From: Rutstroemia sp. NJR-2017a BVV2
Taxonomy: Eukaryota > Ascomycota > Leotiomycetes > Helotiales > Rutstroemiaceae
Assembly: GCA_002946415.1 (NCBI GenBank)
Contig: NJPS01000042.1
Coordinates: 434,001-498,000, forward strand
Reading direction: 5' to 3'
Length of the DNA stretch: 64,000 nt
Each line of letters opens with the position of its first letter. Within the stretch, counting starts at the first letter, position 1. The position numbers were made by a program, and so were the translations under genes. The notes under the pieces were generated by a model, which made no database searches, was not told the DNA's origin, and was given only the letters and a program-made list of their open reading frames with translations. Below are positions 34,301-44,009 of this stretch, in pieces.

Positions 34301-36480
34301 TTCTTGGTTGAGGGATCGCGAAAGTGATGTCGAAGTGTCCAGTCTTGATGGAGCTGCTGCCTATAGATCACCCCGAGCTTCCATGGGAGGATTTTCGTTC
34401 GCTAATTCGGAGATGCGTTCCTCGATGCAAGCTGAACGTTTTGATGAATTTGTTGATGATGCACTGGTTCTGGATGACGCTGCTGTTTTTGAGCGATGCT
34501 TCCAGCACATAGATGACTTTGCCGGTGAGGGTCTTAGAACGCTGCTTTTTGGGTATAGATTCCTCGGCGAGCAAGAGTACACCGGCTGGAAGAAAATTTA
34601 CCTGGATGCAACGACAAGCCTAGTGGACCGCCAGCAGTTGATCGAAAATGCAGGAGAGATGATCGAACAAGACTTTGATCTTGCAGGCGCCACAGCAATC
34701 GAAGATAAACTCCAGAAAGGAGTGCCTGAAACTGTTGATAAGTTGAGAAGAGCTAACATCAAGATTTGGATGCTTACTGGCGACAAGCGAGAAACGGCTA
34801 TCAATATTGCACATTCTGCTAGGATTTGCAAGAACTACTCTGAGGTTGTCATTCTGGACCGAACAACGGGAGAGGTCGAGCAGCGCATGGCTACTACTCT
34901 TCTTGATATTGGTAATGGGAGTATTGCACATTCTGTCATCGTTGTTGATGGACAGACACTTGCCGATATTGACGCAAACCAAACGCTTTCCCTCCTATTC
35001 TTCGATTTGGTTGTCCAAGCAGACTCAGTCATTTGTTGTAGGGCAAGTCCAAGTCAAAAAGCATCTTTGGTGAAGAAGATCCGAACCAAGGTCAACAAAT
35101 CTATCACTCTGGCTATTGGAGACGGTGCAAACGACATTGCCATGATTCAGGAAGCGCACGTGGGAATAGGCATCAGCGGAAAGGAGGGCCTTCAGGCAGC
35201 TCGTATCTCTGATTATTCCATTGCGCAATTCAGATTCTTACAAAGGCTGCTCTTCGTCCATGGTCACTGGAATTATGTTCGTACGGGCAAATACATTCTA
35301 GGAACCTTCTGGAAAGAATTTCTCTTCTTCATGATTCAGGCTATGTATCAGAAGTGGAACGGCTACAGTGGCACTTCGCTTTTCGAGTCCGCGTCTCTCA
35401 CTGTCTTTAATACGCTCTTCACTTCTCTTTGTGTCATTCTACTGGGTATCTTCGATCAAGATCTAGAAGCCACCACTCTACTGGCAGTACCGGAACTCTA
35501 CTCCTATGGCCAACGTGATCAGGGGTTCAACATCAAGAAATACTTTGGCTGGACATTCATGGCAGCTTCGGAGATGGTCATGATTTACTTCCTTTCGTTT
35601 GGTCTTTTTGGTGAAGCCCTGTTTACAGAAGATAATACACTCTACTCCCTCGGTACTCTCTGCTTCACCGCTGCTGTTGTCATCATTGTCACAAAAATCA
35701 TGTAAGCACTCCTATCACACTCCTACTCCATTCCAACCACTAACTCCCATCTCCAGGGTCCTTGAAATGCACAGCAAAACATATATAACAGCAATCGGCT
35801 ACTTCCTCTCCGTCGGCGGCTGGTTCATGTGGAATCTCCTCCTCTCCGCGCTCTACTCGGCCAAATCACTCACCTACAACGTGCACGATGGCTTTATCCA
35901 CCATTTCGGCCAGAACGCCCTGTGGTGGTGCACGCTGCTTATTATTCTGGCAGCAGTGTTCCTGTTCGAGTTGGGGGTCAGCTCGGTGCGGAAGACGTTT
36001 TGGGGCACGGATATCGAGGTCTGGCAGGAGTTGCAGAAGGATGCGGGGGTGAGGAAGAGGTTGAAGATGGCGGTTGAGGGAGAGGGAGATGGGGAGCTGG
36101 GCTCGGAAGAGGGGAAGGCGAAAAATAGTGGCGAGATACACTGGGATACGGATAGGGAAAGGGAAATCTTGGAACTATTAGATAGACCGAGGGTCATGCA
36201 CGGGGACGGACATGAACAGGACGCGAATATCACGAAAACGCATCTGCGGAATCGAAAGGGAAGTGTGGTGTCGGAGGGCGATGGCACGCCGGTTGCGGTC
36301 GCGGCCGCGACGGCGCATGATGATGATGGGCTGGGGAGTGTGCTGGTTAGTCCGGTGGAGGTGCAGAGTCAGGCGCCGTGGAGGCATGCGAGTTTTAAGA
36401 GTAATGGGAGGAGGGATGCGAGGGAGAGACATTCGACTGATGGGCATGGGGTGGGGTGGGGGCGGAGATCAATGTCTTGA
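31320..36480 (+). CDS. DNF3: P4-type ATPase, phospholipid flippase of the Dnf3 class
   Basis: Exons 31320–35701 and 35757–36480 give 1701 aa. Known role: moves phospholipids from the lumenal/outer to the cytosolic leaflet of Golgi, endosome or plasma membrane, usually with a Cdc50-family partner. Seen: a disordered head of about 190 aa, then TM1–2 around SSRYTLWNFIPRQLLFQFSKL. The actuator loop has DGET (about 459). TM4 has PLSLYVSLEIIK in place of the ion-pump PEGL. The phosphorylation motif DKTGTLTDN has its Asp at about 677. The hinge is IGDGANDIAM (about 1266), and six C-terminal helices follow. A Ser/Arg-rich insertion (about 925–1030) with repeated RPS/SRPS lies in the nucleotide-binding region, and the C-terminal tail of about 190 aa is charged. 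Dnf3 rather than Dnf1/2 is chosen from the KLANAYFLLVSVLQM–GSYTTIAPL region. Confidence 0.93.
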
Positions 36481-37240
36481 TGCGGGTTAAGGGTTGGGAT
36501 AGGGGGGCCGGGAGATGTGTATATATGAGTATGAGTATGAGTATGATTAATGAGTTGGATGCATGGATGGATGAACGGTAGGGAGGTACATGAAAAATCG
36601 GTGCCGCTATGGGTAATAGGGTTATGGCTATGGTTGGGGACTGGTTGGGTTTTATGGTTATAGTTTCAGTGGGCTGGCTGGCTTTGCTTCGACTTGGATA
36701 GATAGTTTCCTTTCCTTCCTTCCTTCTTTATTTTGTCATGGCAGTAAGGTTAAGTGAAAGACGAACGAACGAACACGAATACATGCATGGATGGCGGGAA
36801 TGAAAAACTGAAATGGAAACGGGTAAAATGAAGAGGGGATTAAGGCTGCATGTTATTATACCACAGGCGGTGGATGGATTGGCGTTGCACTGTATTTTAA
36901 TGTGGATTGTACTACTGTATTGTGCTTGATAATGTCAATACTACTCGCTCGTAGATTCCACGCTGAGATTCAGGAGCTGTGAAGTAAAGTTTGCACAATC
37001 ACCAGTGATATAAGGAATGAATGAGGGTAGGTTCAATAAGAACGTAGGATTGATTATGCAGTGCCTTTGATATTTATCTAGACTTGGTCATCTATTAAAA
37101 AAGCCTATCCACAGATTTCATTCATCCGCTCACTTATCAGATCTGGTTGCTCATCTATTCGTATTCCGTCATCGTCATCGTAACTATCATAATTCTCCAT
37201 TCTTTCTTTATCAACCTCCTCCCACCGTTCTAATTATCAT
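36481..37240. other. convergent intergenic region with GAGTAT microsatellite
   Basis: It lies between the DNF3 and AHA1 3' ends. A GAGTAT repeat of about four units occupies roughly 36524–36546, and GCATGGATGGATG-like short repeats occur twice (about 36560 and 36785). No coding signal was seen. Confidence 0.55.
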
Positions 37241-38379
37241 CTACAGAATCGTGCCGAAGCTGTTTTCATGGTTAGCCATTTAATCCGATCTCGTCAGGAT
37301 TTCAAAACACTTACCCGAAAGTCTGCTTAATGCTCCTAACATAGTACTCGCCCCAGTTTCTCTTGGTAACATCTTCTTGTCCAACAGGAACACCGCTCCA
37401 TGTAACTCTCATCACAGTAACATTGTCGACATCGTTTTGGTCAAAGTTGATTTCCAACTTGGAGTAGTGTCCTTTTGGCCATTGGTCGAGTCTCCAGCTT
37501 TGTACGATCTTGGTTGGCTCTTCAAGTTCGAGATATTCTCCAGAAACGTTACCACCAAAGAGCTCGAACTTCCCTCCCTTCTTGGCACCCTCGAAAAGCT
37601 TGGGGGCGGCACGGGTGAACGCAGCAATGCGCTGAGGGTCGGTGAATGTCTGGTAGAGTTCGGAAGCAGGCGCACGGAACTCTTCTGTATCGGTGACAGT
37701 GGTAGTGTTAACTAAAGAAGAACCCTTGTTCTCGGTTGTGGTTGCGGAAGAGGAAGTTGGGGCGTTGTGAGGGTATGATTTTGCGGCAGGGAATTTGGTC
37801 GCGGGGTTCGCATCTGGTGCATGCTGGATATCCTTTCCGTGCTCAGCGATCAAAGCCGGTCCAAGCTTTGCGAATTGCTGACGAAGTTGGGGGACAATCT
37901 TTGCGCGAACGAGGTCTTTAACGGGAGCTTTTGAGCTCGCATCGGAGTAAATGTCTATGTCAAACTACAGTCACGTTAGAGGAGCCATACAGGCGCCCAT
38001 TGGGGACGATTAAGACATACAACATACTCATTCTCTTCGGTATCATGGGCAACTTCAGGAACGGTGATGGTTCCGCTCACAGATTCATCATCCTTGGTCT
38101 TGCCTGAGTAGCATTAGACATAAATTGATTATATTGAGAATATCTACAGGACATACCTGAATACTCAATGACGAGTTTGACATCAAATATGGTAATGACC
38201 TTTCCCTTCCGTTGATTAACATCAACATCTCCATCCATGCTAATCAATTTATCTAATTGGGCGGTGACACCATCCTCCTCAGCCTTCAGCTCCTTGACGT
38301 TGTCTTCAATCCATTGCTTTGTCCAGACCGAAGCATCTTTGTTGACCCAGTGCCAATTGTTTGGGTTGTGGAGAACCAT
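37241..38379 (-). CDS. AHA1: Hsp90 co-chaperone, activator of Hsp90 ATPase Aha1
   Basis: Exons 38379–38157, 38103–38021, 37964–37315 and 37259–37241 give 324 aa. Known role: binds the middle domain of Hsp90 and stimulates its ATPase cycle. Seen: the N-terminal domain beginning NPNNWHWVNKDASVWTKQW, with DVKLVIEYSG joined to KTKDDESVSG across intron 1. A Ser/Thr/Ala linker precedes the AHSA1/START-like C-terminal domain (LYQTFTDPQRIAAFTR, FELFGGNVSGEYLEL, QSWRLDQWPKGHYSKLEI). The conserved terminal FGFGTIL comes from a 19-nt last exon after intron 3, showing that the shorter read-through end is not used. All three splice phases agree. A partial heat-shock element lies about 650 bp upstream. Confidence 0.95.
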
Positions 38380-39024
38380 TTTGGTCAAGGTTTGCAAAAG
38401 TTTTAAGAAGTAAAAAATATCCTATACAGAAGTTGATGTCAGCGGTGTACATATGACCAACCATCTGTGACTGAGCGTGGTAATGTAGGGAATCTTGATC
38501 AGAAGGAGGCCCGAAGGCGCATAGCAGTGTCTTCAAAGATATGAGTACAAATCGACTCAGACTGGTGCCAGCTTGTGTATCATCATAACAGATTGAGGGG
38601 AAAGGGAAGCGGGAGTGAGGGAAGAGGGAAGAGGGCTCGTGAGAAGCATGAGTAGCAACATACCTTGTTACAGAGAATGAATTGACTGAGAATTATGATG
38701 CAGGAGCCTCACCTCAATTTTGAATATCAGACAGAGTAAGATGCGAAAGGAAACAGTGAGAATGTAAGAAGGAGCTTGGTGAGGCCCAAGTAAGAAAAGA
38801 AGAAGAAATAGCAAAAGTAGTAGAATGATCTGGAAAGTTTTTGAGAAGCGCGCTTCAAGGATAGTGGGGCTGAACGTGAAAGCGGTGTAGTGTAAGGCTT
38901 TCGGTTCCTGGTGCCTGAGATTTAGGCTGGAGGAGAGTGTAGTCAGGTGACAGTGCACTTATCGTGGAAATTACTTTATATAAGGCAACCTGTTTTTCAA
39001 CCAGATATTTGTGGCTTCCGCACA

Positions 39025-39032
39025 TTCTAGAA
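39025..39032. promoter_or_regulatory. heat-shock-element-like site upstream of AHA1
   Basis: TTCTAGAA is a perfect inverted TTCnnGAA pair, followed by a near-match third unit (CTTTTCC). Aha1 genes are Hsf1-responsive in yeast. The position about 650 bp from the AHA1 start is farther than usual, so function is only plausible. Confidence 0.35.
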
Positions 39033-39473
39033 CTTTTCCGACATTCCGTTATTAGATCAGCCAAGTCGACTTGGAGCCTTGGAGCCTTGGAAAGACCTAC
39101 TTGGTGCTGGAGATTTTGCCCTTACAATTTGACTTTCGTTGTTCCTGACTTGATATCTTATTTTTTCTAGTGGAAGCTTATAACAATAAACATTCGTCTG
39201 ATCCGACGGAGTGTTGAAACCATCACCAGAAAAGCACATGTTTGCCTCTTGTAGGTAGAAGACGGGAGGGAAATAGCATCAACGTCAGTAGGAGTACGGT
39301 AGTTGTGAAGAAGCGATGTAGCGAGACGTGTAAGCGCCCGCATTCGGGAGTTACAAACTACTCGTGCTAGTTCTACAGACGACATCCTTCGGAGCATCCA
39401 AGACTTATGCCATATCGATTTCTCCTGCCGACACCTGGCAAAGTGCAGTTTCAAGTTTTTGGGGTTTGATGAA

Positions 39474-39500
39474 TGCCCATTGCCCATTGCCCATTGCCCA
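39474..39500. repeat. TGCCCAT heptanucleotide repeat
   Basis: Nearly four perfect tandem TGCCCAT units in non-coding DNA. Confidence 0.85.
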
Positions 39501-39920
39501 GGTGGATCGATGTCATGCCTAGACTTTTTCATCTGGCAACCCGAAAGGGGAGCTGGTGTGTAACCGAGAGTCCGGATACAGAGCTGATAGTCTTTCACGA
39601 TCAACGATCCGTCATTTTAGGATCTGCAAAGCACGAAGCACCTGGTCAGTGGTCAGTGGCCAGAGGTTCGATTTCCCGATGTGTGCTACCACCATCACTT
39701 ACGTCTTTAGGACCCGCTCACCATCGGGGCCCCTCATAAAGGGTCCTTTCAAACAATCGTCAGATCATCAATTACTATGCACGAGCGCAGAGGCCTAGCG
39801 ATCTACAAACATAGTAATCCACCTCTTCGGAGATACGGAATATTATATTAGCACCAGGGCTTAGGACGCTCGCATTCTCATCAAAGCAGACTTTTATCAG
39901 TTCCCTCCCGACAACACTGA

Positions 39921-39953
39921 AACGACGAAACGACGCAACGACGCAACGACGAA
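39921..39953. repeat. ACGACGMAA-type short tandem repeat
   Basis: Four imperfect units alternate ACGACGAA and ACGACGCA in non-coding DNA. Confidence 0.75.
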
Positions 39954-40538
39954 AGCTCAGCTCGCTGCCTTTCTTTTCTTTTCTCGTCTTTTTATCTGAA
40001 CTACTCAAACTATTCAAACTACTGTAGCAGCGAACCAAGGGTTTGTACTAGTACCGTACTGCGTGCAGGCCGAAGTTGCTAAATACGGAAAGTTTGATGT
40101 TCAACAATGGCCTCCTTCTGGCTCCAACCGACCCTACGAAGTACTGAGAAACAAGTCTCCACCGGTCCCTAACTCCGATAACCCTCAGCTAGCATTTTCC
40201 CATGTCACAGTGACGTAGCGATGATCCCATCTGCACCAACACCCGCGTCTCTTTTTTAAACTTTTATATTCAAGTTTCCGATAATTCTCCTTCCTGCAGC
40301 TTTCTTAGAAATCAATATCTTTACAAAAGCTGCTGAAGAATTATTGTTATATCCCTTGTCTTTCTTCTCCATTCATCTTCGATTTTGTCTAACACCTGGC
40401 ATTTTTGGGTGAGGAGATAGTATCGTTACTTTACATTCTATCACTTATTAGACATCATCCATTAATACTACTCCTCTCGCCGCCACCCAAGACAAACACC
40501 ACCACCAAACCTCTCATATCACCCTTACAACATTCACA

Positions 40539-41530
40539 ATGGCTGTAATCTGGGGTCTGGATCTGAAGGAGATGCAATGGGGGAAGTTCAAGGGATCTTA
40601 CATGTTCAACCAAGTCTACCATCTCCGCAAAACGAAGATGATAGTCTACCAAATTGCCATGATCTTCATGGTCTGTTCAGAATCTGTAGGAACCGCTGCA
40701 CTGAGTGGTAAGATACATCTTCTTTTTCCTTCGCCACCAGCAGTCGCAAGAAATATTTACAGACTACTAACACTCGATTTATTACATAGATTACGTTGAT
40801 CAACAAGACGGTATTCAAACTCGCTACGGTCTGCACACAGAAAACAACGACATCGTTGGAATCTTCGCATACAACATCTTCGTCGGTATTGCGGTAGCCA
40901 CAATCTTCGGCTCGGGTTTCTTCTTCGATCTATTCTGGCCGGAACGTCATGAGAGTCATCAAGTCAAACTCGCATGGAAGATTTGTTCGGTGATCATGTG
41001 TTTGTTGACTCTAGCAGATGCCATTGGCCTTACTGTACGTTCAACCTCGTACTTATTATGTTAAACCTCGATTCTAATTACTTGTATACAGGTCATCGTA
41101 GCAACAGGACGAGCAACCATTGACGGTTTATCAAACTCGGAAGCGCAACGTTACTTCAACCTCAACGGTATCCCAGCTCCCGTGTACCGCAAAAACGCAT
41201 ACTGCGTGGCATCCACTGTACTATGTTGGATTGGAATGGTCGGAACATACGCTAGGTCAGTTCCCTTGTACTCCTTTACCTTCAATACAAGTCTCTAACA
41301 CACATCTTAGTACATATATCATGTGGAAATCTCTCGCCCATAACGACGCACATGGCCCAATGGCCGCCGCCTACAGAAACAAAGGCGAAGAAGCGTCTGT
41401 TGAGAGCAGAACATCCCCAAATGATGTATTGCCCGCAGCTCCAGAACCAGTTCACGCCCATGCTCCAGCTCAAACCACTACTGGCCATCCTGTGGAACCG
41501 GCACCAGAGATGAGTCAACGTACTGTTTGA
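40539..41530 (+). CDS. fungal four-helix membrane protein of unknown function, 265 aa
   Basis: Exons 40539–40707, 40790–41034, 41092–41255 and 41311–41530 join with consistent phases. Seen: a conserved-looking head (VIWGLDLKEMQWGKFKGSYM) and four hydrophobic segments (IVYQIAMIFMVCSE, IVGIFAYNIFVGIAVATIF, ICSVIMCLLTLADAIGLTVIVATG, VASTVLCWIGMVGTYASTYI). A hydrophilic Ala/Pro/His-rich cytosolic tail of about 60 aa follows. There is no cleavable signal peptide. I do not recognise a named family. The layout resembles small tetraspan proteins of the fungal plasma membrane, but that is inference only. The start is preceded by a long C/T/A-rich leader ending ACATTCACAATGG, a good fungal context. Confidence 0.82.
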
Positions 41531-42426
41531 TTAAGTGGAAGCATATAATCATTACGTTGGTTTTCCTCCTCACTCAGCTGTTCCAGCTCCTAGTACAGGA
41601 CCGGAATTTTGATGTGGGAATAAACCCTTACAGCATTGCCGAACACAAAAGACAGGACAGGACGAAGTGAGGAAAAGGAGAATTTTGTATACATTGATGG
41701 AAAGATAATGCGTGCATGGATGGATGATGTTATTATACCCCAGGATCGTTTTAATAATGCTTTGTTTTGGAGTACTTCCCCTTGTTAATTGGGGATTGAT
41801 GATATCAAAAGAAACAGTCGATCGGATAGACATATGGCAAGGCATGGAACAGGACGGGCGTTTTGGGGCGGGATTTCATGACCGAATAATTATTTTATTC
41901 TTGAACGAAAAACACGATGGTTTTCACTGTTTTCTTGTGACTTGATTGGTGACTGTCTGCCTTTGGGATGTGGAAGGATAGCTGTTGGTGCTAGGTGTTG
42001 GAAGTGAGGTGAAGAGATGCTATTTGTGCTTTTCATCTACAAGTTGATCCTCCTTAAGTGTGGAAAAAGGCAAACAGGTTGTGCTCTTATGATCCAAGTG
42101 GATAGGTTGCATCTTTATTCAGTAGTCACGAGTGTGCAAGAGTACTTCTACGATCACAGATGATACTAGTATACGCATCTCACGTCTACCAACCAGTCTC
42201 TCAAAATCTCTTGCAACTGGTCTTCTGTGCAATCAAGCAGGCTTGATTTGTCTAATGTGGATTACAATTTTTATTTTTATTTCATTAATATTCGTTCCCC
42301 TTAATTGCTCAGGAGAAACCTCGCTAAAACATCGAGCAAGTAGAAAAACAAAATCCGCGCCACACCAACTTGCTTGATAGATAGACACAAAGATCGAAAG
42401 TGTAAAGGAAAGATATGGTACCAAGG
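41531..42426. other. convergent intergenic region
   Basis: It lies between the 3' ends of the tetraspan gene and the BTB gene. AT-rich in parts. No coding, tRNA or repeat structure was supported. Confidence 0.5.
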
Positions 42427-44009
42427 CTAATCGTGAAGCTCGTCATCGCCGTCGTCGTCTCGGCCGTTTTCCTGTTCCTGGCCGTCTCCTTCCTGATCGT
42501 CCTCGCTATTAATTTCCTGCTCGCCGTCCTCTACCATCGGGTCGCCGTCGTCATCCTCCCCCTTCCCATTCCCCTCGCCTTCATTATCCCCTGCACCTTC
42601 AGCATCTGCTCCCACCTCCACACTCTCCCTCCCCCGCTCTCCAATAATCCCCCCAGCCCATCCCCTGCCCATCTCCGCAACCAACTCTGGATCCCTCACC
42701 CACGGCAACTCGTCCCTTCTAATCTTCATACAAGTCAAATATCTCCTCGGTCTACCCCTCCCTTCCCCCCTCCTCAACTGCAACTCCTCCTTCAGCAGCC
42801 CCCCGACCACCACCCTCACATCCTCCTTAATCGTCTCCACCGCCTCCAACAAGCACTGTCTCCCCTTCGTGCTCATCCCAAAAATCACATGAAAGTCCTC
42901 CATCGCCTTCTTATCAATATAATCGCACCTCTCCACCATGCGATAGAACTCCATTCCCCCATCCTCCGCGCGATGATGCCGATTCGCCAGTATACACGAC
43001 GCAAAAAACTGCCGCACCATCGTCAACGCCTGCCAAAGGTAGATATCCGCGCTATAGTCCGCACGGCCAGGTATTTTACTATCGGTCTCGCGACGAATGA
43101 GACGCTGGGGAAAGAACTGCATGAGACGGCGCTCAGTCATGATTTTCATATCTTTCAGCTCCCGCGCCTTGCGCTCCGCGAGCTGGAGAATCACAGAGCC
43201 GAATTGCATGCGTGCGAGAGTGGCTTTTTTGATCGTTTGTGAGAGCTCGTACGCGCCGATGATGTGGCACATGGCTTCTTGGAAGATGACGGCGGATTGC
43301 AGACGCACGGCGATGTCGGCCCATGCTTCGGGGTTTTTGGCCACGTGCGTCCAGAAGGTTTGCATCATGCGGAGGAGGTGCTTTTCGACTTGGGCGCGCA
43401 CGGCGGGGAGGGAACCCAGGTAGTCGGCGGCTTGGAGGACGGAGATGCAGTCGGTTATGTATTGCTTCCCGGAGAGGTGCAGGTCGTCGGTTATGATGGG
43501 ATCCATGTTGTAGAGCATGCGGAAGAAATTGTCGTATGTGGTTTCGAAGTCGATGTCCCCAATGCCATTGAAGTTATCGGGTATTTGGAATTGGTTCTTC
43601 TTCTTGATTGGCTGGTAATGGGTGAGTATTTGTTACATCTTTGTAAACAGAAATATTCCTATGATCATCCAATCCTCATAAGAATAACAGGCCGCTCTCT
43701 AAATCCGCCAGTAGCTGCATTATCAAAAGAAACAGAAGAAGAAGACGAAGTACTCACCACAGCCTCAAAACTCCGAAACCTAGCATCATCGAGCTCACGG
43801 AACGGCTTCATCTCAAGCTTCCATTTAACGCATCTCCCCTCCTGCGCCATGCTCTTCGTAATATGGCGTGGTTCCATGTCGTTGAGTATCTTAGCGAAAA
43901 CCACGGAATGGTTGAGCAGAACCCAAGAATGGAGTTTCCATTGTCGACCAGTGGGCGAGACAATCAGAACATCTCCGTCCGCGAACCCGGGATATTCTCT
44001 GGGTGGCAT
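42427..44009 (-). CDS. BTB/POZ domain protein, 478 aa
   Basis: Exon 1 is 44009–43758 and exon 2 is 43611–42427. The intron is 146 nt (GTGAGT…CCAG) and joins in phase 0. Seen: a BTB fold beginning GDVLIVSPTGRQWKLHSWVLLNHSVVF (about residues 12–38, broken here only by normal family variation). The BTB continues after the intron with NFFRMLYNMD, and a helical middle contains YITDCISVLQAADYLG. The C-terminus of about 90 aa is very acidic (repeats of Asp/Glu with Gly/Gln). Known: BTB proteins of this fungal type can be Cullin-3 adaptors or bind other partners. No kelch, MATH or zinc-finger partner domain is visible. The long plus-strand frame at 42415–43242 is an antisense shadow. Function is unassigned. 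Confidence 0.85.

Larger units (their letters stand above)
38380..40538. other. intergenic between AHA1 and the 40539 gene (divergent)
   Basis: No gene is supported in about 2.2 kb. It contains a TGCCCAT repeat (39474–39500), an ACGACGAA/ACGACGCA repeat (39921–39953) and a heat-shock-element-like site (39025–39032). The final 300 bp is pyrimidine-rich and probably the leader of the 40539 gene. Confidence 0.5.

Noticed and set aside
39640..39690. GGTTCGATTTCCC, tRNA B-box-like sequence
   Set aside because: No A-box or stems at the right distance upstream.
42415..43242. 275-codon plus-strand ORF, proline/leucine/histidine rich
   Set aside because: Antisense shadow of the BTB gene's acidic C-terminus; no promoter or family.
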